This document shows, piece by piece, positions 8,460 through 18,098 of a stretch of 64,000 nt of DNA. Within the stretch, counting starts at the first letter, position 1, and every line of letters starts with the position of its first letter. Source of the DNA: Paracoccus sp. N5 (GTDB lineage: Bacteria > Pseudomonadota > Alphaproteobacteria > Rhodobacterales > Rhodobacteraceae). Location of the stretch: contig NZ_AQUO01000001.1 in NCBI RefSeq assembly GCF_000371965.1, forward strand, positions 248,001 through 312,000, read 5' to 3'. The notes beneath the pieces are model-generated. The model was not told the origin of the DNA and made no database searches. It saw only the letters and a list, made by a program, of their open reading frames with translations. Made by a program: the position numbers and the translations under genes.

Positions 8460-10065
8460 GCACCGCCTTGGCCTGGCGCTGGCGCTGATGGCCGGGCTGA
8501 CCCTGCCCGCCGCCGCCAAGCCGCCGCTTTCGGCCAGCGACTGGCTGTCGGGCAGCGTGCAGCAGCCCGACAACATCTCGTCCTGGCGTCCCGGCGACCC
8601 GCGCCCGCCCGAGCTGAAGCGCAAGACCAAGCGCGACATCGCCGCCACCGGCGGCTTCGAGCCGGTCGGCGTCACCCGGCTGGGCGAGGGCAATCCCGAT
8701 GGCAAGGGCACCGTCTCGCCCCGCGCCGCCGGCCTGCCGGCGGGCCTGTGGGGCACCAGCGATTCGGCGGTGCTGATCCGGCTGATCCGCGCCTCGAACC
8801 CGCGCCTGCCGGCCATCCGCCGGCTCGAGCGGCGGCTGCTGGCGGCCCAGTTGCGCGCGCCAAGCGCCGAGGCCGGGCAGGAAGGCGGGCTGTTCCTGGC
8901 CCGGGTCGACAAGCTTCTGGACATGGGCGCGACCGGCGCCGCCAAGGAACTGCTCAAGACCGCCGGGCCGGGCGATCCCGAACGCTTTCGCCGGCTCTTC
9001 GACATCGCCCTGCTGTCCGGCGACGAGGCCCAGGCCTGCGAGACCATGGACCGCACCCCGGGCGTCGCGCCCAGCTTCCCGGCGCGGATCTTCTGCCTGG
9101 CGCTCGGCGGCGACTGGACCGCCGCCGCGCTGGTCTTCCACGGCGCCGAGGCGCTGGGGCGGATCGACCCGCAGATGGCGGCGCTGCTCGCGCGCTATCT
9201 CGACGACAGCTATGCCGACAGCACCGACGAGCTGCCGCCGCCGCAGGTGGTGACGCCCCTGGATCTGCGCCTGCACGAGGCGATCGGCCAGCCGCTGCCC
9301 TCGTCGGCGCTGCCGCTGGCCTTTGCGCTGGCGGATCTGGACCAGAACGGCGGCTGGAAGGCGCGGCTGGACGCGGCCGAGCGGCTGGCGCGGGCCGGCG
9401 CCATCCCGGCCTCGCAGCTGCGCACGATCTACCTGGAACAGAAGCCCGCCGCCTCGGGCGGGGTCTGGGACCGGGCGGCGGCGGTGCAGAATCTGGCGCA
9501 GGCGCTGGCCGTGCGCGACGCGGGTGCGGCCGCCGCCGCGCTGCCGCCGGCCTTCGACGCCATGGTCGCGGCCGGGCTCGGCCCGGCGCTGGCCGAGATG
9601 GTCGGGGCCGAGACTGCGGCCATGGGCCTTGACGGCGCGCCGGGCCGCATTGCGCTGTGGCTGGCGCTGCAGGCCGGCCAGCCGCAGGTCATGACCGATC
9701 CGCCCGCCGATGCGACCGAATTCGACGCCTGGCTCCTGCGCTTTGCCGGGGGCGAGCCGGAAAGCGCGCCGCCCGCCGGCGAGGGCGAGGACCGCGCGGC
9801 GGTGCTGTTCCCGGCCTTCCTCGGCCCCTCGGAAAAGGACGTGCCGCAAGAGGCGGCGCAGCTGATCCTGGCCGACAAGCGCGGCGAGGCGCTGCTGGCC
9901 GCCATGGCCGACACCGACGCCGGGCTTGACGGCGACCTGCCGCGCGCGGCACGCGGGCTTCGGGTCTTGCGGGTGCTGGGCCAGCAGGACATCGCCCGGC
10001 AGGCCATGGTCGAGCTGGTGCTGGCGCCGGTCATCCTGCCCGCGCCGGGCGGCGGGACACCCTGA
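8446..10065 (+). CDS. secreted or membrane-anchored alpha-helical protein, unknown function
   Basis: 539 residues from the ATG at 8446 (an ATG at 8434 adds four). A signal sequence is visible (RLGLALALMAGLTLPAAAK), so it is probably periplasmic. The rest is Ala/Leu-rich with a helical, repeat-like pattern (for example AAKELLKTAGPGDPERFRRL and the SALPLAFALADLDQ region), suggesting an alpha-solenoid. No catalytic motif is evident. It lies between a small membrane protein (overlapping) and xerD (3-base gap). I cannot name a family. Confidence 0.75.
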   Translation: MTSTEHRLGLALALMAGLTLPAAAKPPLSASDWLSGSVQQPDNISSWRPGDPRPPELKRKTKRDIAATGGFEPVGVTRLGEGNPDGKGTVSPRAAGLPAGLWGTSDSAVLIRLIRASNPRLPAIRRLERRLLAAQLRAPSAEAGQEGGLFLARVDKLLDMGATGAAKELLKTAGPGDPERFRRLFDIALLSGDEAQACETMDRTPGVAPSFPARIFCLALGGDWTAAALVFHGAEALGRIDPQMAALLARYLDDSYADSTDELPPPQVVTPLDLRLHEAIGQPLPSSALPLAFALADLDQNGGWKARLDAAERLARAGAIPASQLRTIYLEQKPAASGGVWDRAAAVQNLAQALAVRDAGAAAAALPPAFDAMVAAGLGPALAEMVGAETAAMGLDGAPGRIALWLALQAGQPQVMTDPPADATEFDAWLLRFAGGEPESAPPAGEGEDRAAVLFPAFLGPSEKDVPQEAAQLILADKRGEALLAAMADTDAGLDGDLPRAARGLRVLRVLGQQDIARQAMVELVLAPVILPAPGGGTP

Positions 10066-10068
10066 GCC

Positions 10069-11046
10069 ATGGCGCGGGCGGGACAGGGCTTGGGCGACCA
10101 GGGCCGGATCTCGGCCTTCCTCGACGCGCAATCGGCCGAGGCGGGGGCGGCGAGGAACACGCTCCTGGCCTATGGCCGCGATCTCAAGGACTTCGCCGAC
10201 TGGCTGGCCGCGCGCGGGCTGACGCTGCTGACCGTGCCGCGCGAGGGGATCGAGGACTACCTGTCCTTTTGCGACGCGCAGGGCCTGTCGCGGGCCACGC
10301 GGGCGCGGCGGCTGTCCTCGATCCGCCAGATCATGCGTTTCGCGCTGGAGGAGGACTGGCGCGAGGACGACCCCGCCGGCCGCATCAGCGGTCCGGGCCG
10401 CATGCAGCGCCTGCCCAAGGTCCTGGACCGCGCCGAGGTGCAGGCGATGTTCGACGCCCTGCCGCGCCTGGGCCGCAACGATACCGAACGCGCCCGCAAC
10501 CTGGCGCTGATCGAGCTGATCTATGCCACCGGCATGCGCGTCAGCGAGCTGGTCGCGCTGCCGGTCGGCGCCTGCCGGGGCGACCCGGCGCTGCTCCTGA
10601 TCCGCGGCAAGGGCGGCAAGGAGCGCATGGTGCCGCTGAGCAACCCGGCCCGGGCGGCGCTGACGGCCTGGCTGCATCTGCGCGACAATGCGCCCGAGGA
10701 CAGCGCCTTGGGCCGGCTGGTCGCGGGCAAGGGCGCGCGCTGGCTTTTCCCCGCCGCCTCGCGCGAGGGGCATATGACCCGGCAGGCGATGAACGGCTTT
10801 TTGGGCCAACTGGCGCTGGCGGCCGGGATCGACCCGGCCCGCGTCTCGCCGCATGTGCTGCGCCATGCCTTCGCCACCCATCTGCTGGAAGGCGGCGCCG
10901 ATCTGCGCGCCATCCAGACCCTGCTCGGCCATGCCGACCTGGGCACGACCGAGATCTATACCCATGTGCTGGACAGCCGCATGCGCGACCTGGTGCTGAA
11001 GCATCACCCGCTGGCGCGCGGCCGCCGGAACGGAAAGGAACCATGA
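10069..11046 (+). CDS. xerD: site-specific tyrosine recombinase XerD
   Basis: 325 residues. With XerC it resolves chromosome dimers at dif. The N-terminal SAM-like core-binding domain spans about residues 15-100. The catalytic set is complete: Arg in ATGMRVSEL (about 160), Lys in GKGGKERMVPL, HVLRHAFATH (about 261), LLGHADLGTTEIY with the nucleophilic Tyr near 296. The length is usual for XerD, and nothing suggests a phage integrase. Its stop overlaps the start of the next gene (ATGA). Confidence 0.92.
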   Translation: MARAGQGLGDQGRISAFLDAQSAEAGAARNTLLAYGRDLKDFADWLAARGLTLLTVPREGIEDYLSFCDAQGLSRATRARRLSSIRQIMRFALEEDWREDDPAGRISGPGRMQRLPKVLDRAEVQAMFDALPRLGRNDTERARNLALIELIYATGMRVSELVALPVGACRGDPALLLIRGKGGKERMVPLSNPARAALTAWLHLRDNAPEDSALGRLVAGKGARWLFPAASREGHMTRQAMNGFLGQLALAAGIDPARVSPHVLRHAFATHLLEGGADLRAIQTLLGHADLGTTEIYTHVLDSRMRDLVLKHHPLARGRRNGKEP

Positions 11047-12422
11047 CCGCATCGGCCGCCACGACCGCAGCCACCGCAGCCGCAGCAGCGCCGCCCCCGG
11101 CCAGCACGGCTGGACTGGACCTGACCTTCTGGCTGACCGGGGCGGCGATCCTGGTGCTGCTGGCGCTGTCGGCGTTCTTTTCCGGCTCCGAGACCGCGCT
11201 GACCGCCTCGAGCCGCGCCAAGCTGCGCTCCCGCGCCGACAAGGGCGACGCCGGGGCGCAGGGTGCGCTGCAGGTGACCGAGGACAGCGAGCGGCTGATC
11301 GGCTCGATCCTGCTGGGCAACAATGTCGTCAACATCCTGTCGGCCAGCCTTGCGACGGCGCTGTTCACCCGGCTGCTGGGCTCCAGCGGCGTGGCGGCGG
11401 CGACGGTGGTGATGACCGTCCTGGTGCTGATCTTTTCCGAGGTGCTGCCCAAGACCTATGCCATCCTGGCGCCCGAGGACCTGGCCAGCCGCGTCGCGCG
11501 GCCCATTTCGGTCTTTACCCGGCTGATGACCCCGGTCGTCGCGGTGGTCCGGCTGGTGGTGCGCGGCATCCTGGCGCTTTTCGGGCTGCGCGCCGACCAG
11601 TCGGGGCATGTCTTCTCGGTGCAGGAGGAAATCGCCGGGGCGCTTGCCATCGCGCAATCCAGCGGCACGGTGCAGAAAGAGGACCGCGACCGGCTGCTGG
11701 GGGCGCTGGACCTGGGCGAGCGCGCGGTCGAGGAGATCATGCTGCACCGCTCGAACATCCAGATGATCGATGCGCGGCTGCCGCCCGACGCGGTGCTGGA
11801 CCTGGTGCTGAAAAGCCCGCACACCCGCCTGCCCGTCTTTCGCGACGAGCGCGAGAATGTCGTCGGCGTCATCCACGCCAAGGACCTGCTGCGCGGCGTG
11901 CGCCGGGCGCTTCAGGAACGCGGCCCCGAGGCGCTGCGCGACTTCGACGTGATGACCATCGCCATGCCGCCCTATTTCGTCCCGGACACCACGACGCTGG
12001 ACGAGCAGATGCGCGAGTTCCTGAAGCGGCGCACGCATTTCGCCCTGGTCGTCGACGAATACGGCAGCCTGCGCGGGCTGATCACGCTCGAGGACATCCT
12101 CGAGGAAATCGTGGGCGAGATCACCGACGAGCATGACACCGATGCCCTGGCCTCGCTGGTGCGCGACGCGCGCGGCGACTACCTGGTCGAGGGCGCGATG
12201 ACCATCCGCGACCTGAACCGGGCGCTCGACTGGTCGCTGCCCGATGACGAGGCCAATACCGTCGCCGGCCTCGTCATCCACATGGCCCAGTCGATCCCGA
12301 CACCGGGCCAGGTGTTTTCCTTTCACGGCTGCCGCTTCGAGGTCGTGGCCCGGCGCGAGAACCGCATCACCCGCCTGCGCATCCGCCCGCTGGGCGAGCC
12401 GCCCGGCCCCGCCGATCAGTGA
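11043..12422 (+). CDS. CNNM/CorC-type membrane protein (DUF21, CBS pair, CorC_HlyC)
   Basis: 459 residues. After an Ala/Thr-rich leader comes a four-helix DUF21 region (about 25-200, with FFSGSETALTASSRAKL and LLGNNVVNI), then two CBS domains (about 215-335, with HTRLPVFRDERENVVGVIHA and ALVVDEYGSLRGLITLED), then a C-terminal CorC_HlyC domain. Family members are linked to Mg2+/Co2+ efflux; older annotations call them hemolysins. Coupled to xerD by a 4-nt overlap, a neighbourhood seen in related bacteria. The 3' end overlaps the convergent permease by 7 nt. Confidence 0.88.
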   Translation: MTASAATTAATAAAAAPPPASTAGLDLTFWLTGAAILVLLALSAFFSGSETALTASSRAKLRSRADKGDAGAQGALQVTEDSERLIGSILLGNNVVNILSASLATALFTRLLGSSGVAAATVVMTVLVLIFSEVLPKTYAILAPEDLASRVARPISVFTRLMTPVVAVVRLVVRGILALFGLRADQSGHVFSVQEEIAGALAIAQSSGTVQKEDRDRLLGALDLGERAVEEIMLHRSNIQMIDARLPPDAVLDLVLKSPHTRLPVFRDERENVVGVIHAKDLLRGVRRALQERGPEALRDFDVMTIAMPPYFVPDTTTLDEQMREFLKRRTHFALVVDEYGSLRGLITLEDILEEIVGEITDEHDTDALASLVRDARGDYLVEGAMTIRDLNRALDWSLPDDEANTVAGLVIHMAQSIPTPGQVFSFHGCRFEVVARRENRITRLRIRPLGEPPGPADQ

Positions 12423-13909
12423 TCGGCCATGCTGGCGGCGCGCTTGGCCTCCTCGATGCTGCCGGCGCCGGTGCCGTTGAAAAAGGCGTTCAGCAGAACC
12501 GCGGCGATGGTGGCCAGCAGGATGCCCGATTCGATCAGCGGATGGATGGCGTGCGGCATCCATTGCTTGAAATCGGGCGCGATCAGCGGGATCATCCCGA
12601 AGCCCAGCGAGACCGCGACCACGAACAGGTTGTTGCGGTTGCCGGCGAAATCCACCGTCGAGAGTATGCGGATGCCGGTCGCGGCGACCATGCCGAACAT
12701 CACCAGCCCGGCCCCGCCCAGGACCGCCGTCGGCAGCGATTCGACCGCCGCGCCCATCTTCGGGACCAGTCCGAACAGGATCAGGATCACGCCGCCGGTG
12801 ACGCAGATGAAACGGCTCTTGATGCCGGTGACGCCCACCAGCCCGACGTTCTGGGAAAAGGAGGTATAGGGGAAGGTGTTGAAGATGCCGCCGATCAGCG
12901 TCCCCAGGCCATCGGTGCGCAGCCCGGCCGACAGGCGGCGGGGCGTGACCTCGCGCCCGGTCATCTCGCCCAGGGCCAGGAACATGCCGGTCGATTCGAT
13001 CATCACCACGATCATCACCAGCACCATGGTCACGATCAGCACCGGATCGAAGATCGGCATGCCGAAATGGAAGGGGGTGACGATGCCGAACCAATGCGCC
13101 TCGGCCACCTTCTCGAAGGTCATCTGGCCCATGACGATGGTCAGCGCCGCGCCGATCAGCATGCCCAAGAGCACGGCGATATTGGCGACGAAGCCGCGGC
13201 CGAAGCGCGCGATCAGCAGGATCGCCAGCAGCACCACGCCGGAGATCGCGATATTGATCGGCCGGGCGTAAAGCGGGTTCTGCACGCTCGCCGCCGGGGC
13301 GAAGCCCTCGGGCAGGGCCGGCACGACGCCGGTGCCGGCCAGGTCCTTCAGCTGGTTCAGCCAGCCCGCCGCCACCGGATCGACCACCTTGGGCGCGGTC
13401 GGGCCGACCGGGTTGCCGAAGATCCAGTTGATTCCCACCCGCATCAGCGTGACGCCGATGACCAGAATGATGGTGCCGGTGACCAGCGGCGGAAAGAATT
13501 TCAGCATCCGCCCGATCAGCGGCGCGATCAGCATGGCGATGATGCCGGCGCCGATGATGGCGCCGAAGATCATCCGCGCCCCGTCGGGACCCGGATAGGC
13601 ATTGGCCATGGCGATCATCGGCCCGACCGAGGCGAAGGTCACCCCCATCATCACCGGCAGCTGGATGCCGAACCAGCGCGTCACGCCAAGGCTCTGGATG
13701 ATCGTTGCCACGCCGCAGCAGAACAGGTCGGCCGAGATCAGGAAGGCCACGTCCTCGGGCGACAGCTTCAGCGCCCGGCCGACGATCAGCGGCACCGCGA
13801 CCGCGCCGGCATACATGACAAGGACGTGCTGCAACCCCAGCGTGGTCATGCGCAGGGGCGGCAGGATCTCATCGACCGGATCGACGGCCGATCTTGCGGG
13901 GCTTGCCAT
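12416..13909 (-). CDS. NCS2-family nucleobase permease (uracil/xanthine/urate type)
   Basis: 497 residues, about 12-14 membrane helices. The family hallmarks are LQHVLVMYAGAVAVPLIVG near residue 30 and QLPVMMGVTFASVGPMIA near 85-100. The late SFSQNVGLVGVTGIKSRF segment is typical of xanthine/urate transporters (XanQ/UacT/PucJ branch). I chose the ATG at 13909 because of the strong GGGAGGTGACC upstream. A purine catabolism cluster lies 17 kb away, so xanthine or urate uptake is a reasonable guess, but substrate cannot be fixed from sequence alone. Confidence 0.85.
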   Translation of the reverse strand: MASPARSAVDPVDEILPPLRMTTLGLQHVLVMYAGAVAVPLIVGRALKLSPEDVAFLISADLFCCGVATIIQSLGVTRWFGIQLPVMMGVTFASVGPMIAMANAYPGPDGARMIFGAIIGAGIIAMLIAPLIGRMLKFFPPLVTGTIILVIGVTLMRVGINWIFGNPVGPTAPKVVDPVAAGWLNQLKDLAGTGVVPALPEGFAPAASVQNPLYARPINIAISGVVLLAILLIARFGRGFVANIAVLLGMLIGAALTIVMGQMTFEKVAEAHWFGIVTPFHFGMPIFDPVLIVTMVLVMIVVMIESTGMFLALGEMTGREVTPRRLSAGLRTDGLGTLIGGIFNTFPYTSFSQNVGLVGVTGIKSRFICVTGGVILILFGLVPKMGAAVESLPTAVLGGAGLVMFGMVAATGIRILSTVDFAGNRNNLFVVAVSLGFGMIPLIAPDFKQWMPHAIHPLIESGILLATIAAVLLNAFFNGTGAGSIEEAKRAASMADH

Positions 13910-13980
13910 GGTCACCTCCCTCAATAGTCTGGTTTTATTGGCATGTTGCCCGTGCTTGCGCCGTCTTGGCAAATCTTTTC

Positions 13981-14010
13981 GCGCCGGGGCGGAAACCGTC
14001 GCCCCGGCGC
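13981..14010 (-). terminator. hairpin downstream of the glycosyltransferase-like gene
   Basis: Perfect 11-bp arms GCGCCGGGGCG and CGCCCCGGCGC around an 8-nt loop, placed 20 bases past the minus-strand stop at 14030. On the minus strand it is followed by GAAAAGATTT rather than a clean T-run, so it is a strong hairpin but an imperfect intrinsic terminator. Confidence 0.55.
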
Positions 14011-14029
14011 CCGGATTTGCGGCGCCGGC

Positions 14030-15943
14030 TCAGGTTTTCGCGGGCAGATGCTCGCGCGCTGCGCGCCGGACGCTGCGCTCCAGTTGCAGGCCCGGCCAGG
14101 CGGCCTCGGCCAGGGCCAGCGCCCTGGCGGCACGGTCGGGCTCGTCCTGTTCGGCGGCGCGGACCGCCTGGGACAGCAGCAGCAGCGCATGGCCCGGCGC
14201 CCGCGCCTGCGCCAGGTCCAGCCAGCGCCAGCCGGCCTTGCGGTTGCCGGCCGCGAAACAGGCATTGGCCAGCCGCTTGGCGGTCAGGAAATCGCCCGGC
14301 CGCGCCGCGTCCAGCCATTCCAGCAGCGCCATGGCGCGCCTGAGCCGCCCGTGCAGCCGCAGGACCGAGGCGCAGAAGCCGAAGCGCGCCGCCACCGCCG
14401 CGTCAGGCGCAGCCGGGGGCGTGCCGGCCGCCAGCGCCGCCTCGGCCTCGGCCAGCCCCGCGGCGGCGGGCCGCATCTTGCGCCACATATCAGGCCAGTT
14501 CAGCGCCTCGCTTTGCAGGCCGGGGTCGCGGATGAACTCGAACCAGTCGATCCGCACCGCCCACAGCGGCAGCACCTGGCCCGGCCCGCCCTGCGGATCG
14601 GGCTGGGCATAAAGCGGCAGCAGCGCCGGGGCAAAGCCCAGCATCCGCGCGGTCTTGCCCCCCGCCGACAGCAGCCGCAGGCCAAGCGCCGGCATGATCG
14701 GCCCCTCGGCCGCGTGGCCGGTAAAGACCATGTTGACGAAGGCCGCGCCCAGCTGGTCCGGGTCGGTGGTCTCGCTGACCAGCAGCACCTGCCGGCACAG
14801 GGGCTTGTCGCGGTTGCGGATCAGCGGCGATTCCAGGCCCTGCCGCGCCAGCCGCCGCGCCTTCTGCTTGCGCCCCGCGCTCCAGGCGGTCGCGGCAAGC
14901 TCGCGATACAGGAACGGAAACCGCGCCAGCAGATCGCGGCGGTCGGCGAGCGCATCGACCAGCTCGCCGCCGCGCCCGACGCTCGCGGCATGGCGCGCGG
15001 CATAGGCGGCGCTTTGCGCCAGGTCGCCCGGGGCGAAGAAACTGTCGGGCCGGGCGATGACGCGCTCCAGCACCGCGTCGAAGCCGGCGCGGCGCGCGGC
15101 ATCGGGCAGGTCCGGCGGCAGCGCCCGGATCCGGCAGCCGCCGATGACCGCGGCGGCGCGGGAAAAGGCGCTGTGGCTCGGCGCCCCGACCTCGGCGCAG
15201 CCGGCCATCAGCAGAAGCTCCAGCAGGTCGCGCTCGGCCGGCGACAGCGCGGCGGTGTCCAGCAGATCGGCGGCCAGCAGCACGCGGTCATCGCCCTGCC
15301 GCAGATGCGCGACGGCGGCGGGCGTGTCGGAAAAGGCGATCACTGGCCCGTCATGGCCGGCGATGAAGGCGCGAAAGAACTCGTCCGGGACGTATTTTGA
15401 CGCCCAGGAGGAATAGGACCAGGGATCGCCGTCCAGGATGTCGCCGCGCCGGACATGGATCGCCACCGGCGCACCGCCCCCGGCCCGGGCGATGACCCGC
15501 CGCGCCTTGGCAAGCGCCCGGCCTAACCGCGGCGTCAGCGCCAGGTCTGCGGCCACGGCGCGCATCTCGGCCGCGACCGTGGCCGCATCCTCGTCGATGA
15601 AGCGCACGACTTCGGACATGCTGTCGCATTCATAGCGCCGCCCCTCGGCCAGCGCACGGGCGAAGCCCTGGACGTTCATGCCCGGCGCCACGGCGCGGAC
15701 GTTCTGCAAGCCCGCACGGGACGGCGCCTCGAACACGATCTCGATATGGGCGGCGACGAATTCGGCGGTCAGGAAATGCCGCGGATCGACCAGCTCGGGA
15801 TAGGGGCCGTCGGGCTGCGACAGCCACAGATAGCGGCCGGAGACGCCGAATTTCCGCGCCAGCCGCAGCGTGTTCAGAAGACAGATCAGCCGCGCGCCGA
15901 TCCGGTCCTGCCGGAAGCCGATGATCGCCGTGCTGTCCACCAT
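14030..15943 (-). CDS. putative fucosyltransferase-like glycosyltransferase with C-terminal helical region
   Basis: 637 residues from the ATG at 15943; the frame is open further upstream but those codons overlap the transketolase promoter region. The N-terminus starts ST-AIIGFRQDRIGARLICLL, a mononucleotide-sugar fold look. VAIHVRRGDILDG near residue 150 matches the HxRxGD motif of alpha-1,2 and alpha-1,6 fucosyltransferases, and APSHSAFSRAAAVIGG near 240 matches their second conserved block. The last 350 residues are Ala/Leu/Arg-rich with TPR-like helices (AKRLANACFAAGNRKAGWRW). The likely role is cell-surface polysaccharide synthesis. Acceptor and donor are unknown. Confidence 0.6.
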   Translation of the reverse strand: MVDSTAIIGFRQDRIGARLICLLNTLRLARKFGVSGRYLWLSQPDGPYPELVDPRHFLTAEFVAAHIEIVFEAPSRAGLQNVRAVAPGMNVQGFARALAEGRRYECDSMSEVVRFIDEDAATVAAEMRAVAADLALTPRLGRALAKARRVIARAGGGAPVAIHVRRGDILDGDPWSYSSWASKYVPDEFFRAFIAGHDGPVIAFSDTPAAVAHLRQGDDRVLLAADLLDTAALSPAERDLLELLLMAGCAEVGAPSHSAFSRAAAVIGGCRIRALPPDLPDAARRAGFDAVLERVIARPDSFFAPGDLAQSAAYAARHAASVGRGGELVDALADRRDLLARFPFLYRELAATAWSAGRKQKARRLARQGLESPLIRNRDKPLCRQVLLVSETTDPDQLGAAFVNMVFTGHAAEGPIMPALGLRLLSAGGKTARMLGFAPALLPLYAQPDPQGGPGQVLPLWAVRIDWFEFIRDPGLQSEALNWPDMWRKMRPAAAGLAEAEAALAAGTPPAAPDAAVAARFGFCASVLRLHGRLRRAMALLEWLDAARPGDFLTAKRLANACFAAGNRKAGWRWLDLAQARAPGHALLLLSQAVRAAEQDEPDRAARALALAEAAWPGLQLERSVRRAAREHLPAKT

Positions 15944-15974
15944 GTCAAACCGTCCCGCGCGTTCCAAGGCGGGG

Positions 15975-16003
15975 TTGCAACCGCGCCGGCTCCTGCCTAT
16001 CAG
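15975..16003 (+). promoter_or_regulatory. candidate tkt promoter
   Basis: TTGCAA (15975-15980) and TATCAG (15998-16003) are spaced by 17 bases in the 94-base divergent gap upstream of transketolase. The predicted leader is about 28 nt. Consensus match only. Confidence 0.35.
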
Positions 16004-16037
16004 GACGTGCCGCCCTCCAACAGCACGGATTTTCCCC

Positions 16038-18056
16038 ATGGACATCGCCGCCCGCCGCCAGGCCGATCCCGCCCACTGGCGCCTTGCCACCCCGATCCGC
16101 ACTCTGGCCATGGACGCCGTCGAGGCGGCGAATTCCGGCCATCCCGGCATGCCGATGGGCATGGCGGACGTCGCGACCGTGCTTTTCGGCAAGCACCTGA
16201 AATTCGACGCCTCGGCGCCCAACTGGTTCGACCGCGACCGCTTCGTGCTGTCGGCCGGCCATGGCTCGATGCTGATCTATGCCATGCTCTACCTGACCGG
16301 CTACGACCAGATGAGCCTCGAGCAGATCCGCAATTTCCGGCAATGGGGCGCGATCACCGCCGGCCACCCGGAATACGGCCATGTCGAGGGGGTCGAGACC
16401 ACGACCGGTCCCCTGGGCCAGGGCATCGCCACCGCCGTCGGCATGGCCATGGCCGAAGAGGCCATGCGCGCCCAGTTCGGCGCCGACCTGTGCAGCCACA
16501 AGACCTGGGTCATCGCCGGCGACGGCTGCCTGATGGAGGGCATCAGCCAGGAGGCCATCGCCCTGGCCGGTCATCAGAAGCTGAAAAACCTGATCGTGCT
16601 CTGGGACAACAACGACATCACCATCGACGGAAGGGTGTCGCTCTCGGACAATACCGACCAGCTGAAGCGGTTCGAGGCCTCGGGCTGGCGCACGCTCAGC
16701 TGCGACGGCCATGACGCGGCCGATATCGACCGTGCGCTGACCGATGCCGCCTCGGGCAAGGACGACCGCCCGGTGCTGGTCGCCTGCAAGACCATCATCG
16801 GCTTCGGCGCGCCGAAGAAACAGGACACCTCGGGCGCCCACGGCTCGCCCTTGGGCGCCGAGGAGATCGCCGCCGCCCGCGCCGCCTTTGGCTGGGAGCA
16901 CGGCCCCTTCGTCATCCCCGAGGACATCCTGGCCGACTGGCGCGCCATCGGCGCCCGCGGCCGCAGCGCGCGCGAGGCCTGGGCCGCCCGGGTCGATGCC
17001 GCGGAAAACCGCGACGAATTCGCCCGCCGCATCTCGGGCGAGCCGAACCCGCGCCTGGCCCCGACCATCGCCGCGCTGAAGGAACAGGCGCTGGCCGCCA
17101 GGCCCAAGGTCGCGACCCGCAAGGCCAGCGAAATGGTGCTGGAAGCCGTCAACCCCGAACTGCCCGAAACGCTCGGCGGCTCGGCCGACCTGACCGGCTC
17201 GAACAACACCAGGACCAAGGATCTGGGCAGTTTCACGCCGGAAAACCGCAGCGGCCGCTATGTCTATTACGGCATCCGCGAACATGGCATGGCGGCGGCG
17301 ATGAACGGCATCTGGCTGCATGGGGGCTTGCGCCCCTATGGCGGCACCTTCATGTGCTTCACCGACTACGCCCGCGGCGCCATGCGGCTGTCGGCGCTGA
17401 TGGGCCTGCCGGTGGTCTATGTCATGACCCATGACAGCATCGGCCTGGGCGAGGACGGCCCGACCCACCAGCCGGTCGAACACCTGGCGATCTGTCGCGC
17501 CACCCCGAACACGCTGACCTTCCGCCCCTGCGACCTGGTCGAGACCGCCGAGGCCTGGGAGATCGCGCTCACGAGCGAATCCACCCCCTCGGTCCTCGCA
17601 CTCTCGCGCCAGAACCTGCCCACCCTGCGCGAAACCGCGGGCGAGAACCTGACCGCCAAGGGCGCCTATGTCCTGCGCGAGGCCTCTGCCGAGCCGCAGG
17701 TGATCCTGATGGCCACCGGCTCCGAGGTGGAAATCGCCGTCGCCGCCCGCGACACGCTGGAAGCCAAGGGCATCCCGACCCGCGTCGTCTCGGTGCCGTC
17801 GATGGAACTCTTCCGCGACCAGCCCGAGGACTACCGCAAGCAGGTTCTGCCCAAGGGCCCGGTCCGCATCGCCATCGAGGCGGCGGTGCGCCAGCCCTGG
17901 GACTGGCTCTTGCTGGGCGAACGCGGCAAGGAAAAGAAGGCCGGCTTCATCGGCATGACCGGCTTCGGCGCCTCGGCCCCGGCGCCGACGCTCTACAAGG
18001 AATTCGGCATCACCGCCGAAGCCACCGTCGCCCTGGCAAAACGCCTGCTCGACTGA
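16038..18056 (+). CDS. tkt: transketolase
   Basis: 672 residues. A thiamine diphosphate enzyme that moves two-carbon units between sugar phosphates in the pentose phosphate and Calvin pathways. The ThDP/Mg2+ motif GDGCLMEGISQEAIALAG lies near residue 155. The catalytic glutamate in YGIREHGMAAAMNGI is near 414, and substrate-binding histidines appear in SGHPGMPMG and HGSPLG. Full length. No Calvin-cycle or other pentose pathway genes flank it, so it is probably the general housekeeping copy. Confidence 0.95.
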   Translation: MDIAARRQADPAHWRLATPIRTLAMDAVEAANSGHPGMPMGMADVATVLFGKHLKFDASAPNWFDRDRFVLSAGHGSMLIYAMLYLTGYDQMSLEQIRNFRQWGAITAGHPEYGHVEGVETTTGPLGQGIATAVGMAMAEEAMRAQFGADLCSHKTWVIAGDGCLMEGISQEAIALAGHQKLKNLIVLWDNNDITIDGRVSLSDNTDQLKRFEASGWRTLSCDGHDAADIDRALTDAASGKDDRPVLVACKTIIGFGAPKKQDTSGAHGSPLGAEEIAAARAAFGWEHGPFVIPEDILADWRAIGARGRSAREAWAARVDAAENRDEFARRISGEPNPRLAPTIAALKEQALAARPKVATRKASEMVLEAVNPELPETLGGSADLTGSNNTRTKDLGSFTPENRSGRYVYYGIREHGMAAAMNGIWLHGGLRPYGGTFMCFTDYARGAMRLSALMGLPVVYVMTHDSIGLGEDGPTHQPVEHLAICRATPNTLTFRPCDLVETAEAWEIALTSESTPSVLALSRQNLPTLRETAGENLTAKGAYVLREASAEPQVILMATGSEVEIAVAARDTLEAKGIPTRVVSVPSMELFRDQPEDYRKQVLPKGPVRIAIEAAVRQPWDWLLLGERGKEKKAGFIGMTGFGASAPAPTLYKEFGITAEATVALAKRLLD

Positions 18057-18061
18057 TCCGC

Positions 18062-18092
18062 AAGGGCCGCGCCCCGCATCGGCGCGGCCCTT
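18062..18092 (+). terminator. terminator of tkt
   Basis: Perfect 12-bp stem AAGGGCCGCGCC / GGCGCGGCCCTT with a 7-nt loop, starting 6 bases after the tkt stop. Confidence 0.8.
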
Positions 18093-18098
18093 CCGCCG

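Noticed and set aside
10069..11046. The tyrosine recombinase as a sign of an integrated element
   Set aside because: It has XerD length and motifs, sits in a tight housekeeping operon, and there are no attachment repeats or phage genes around it.
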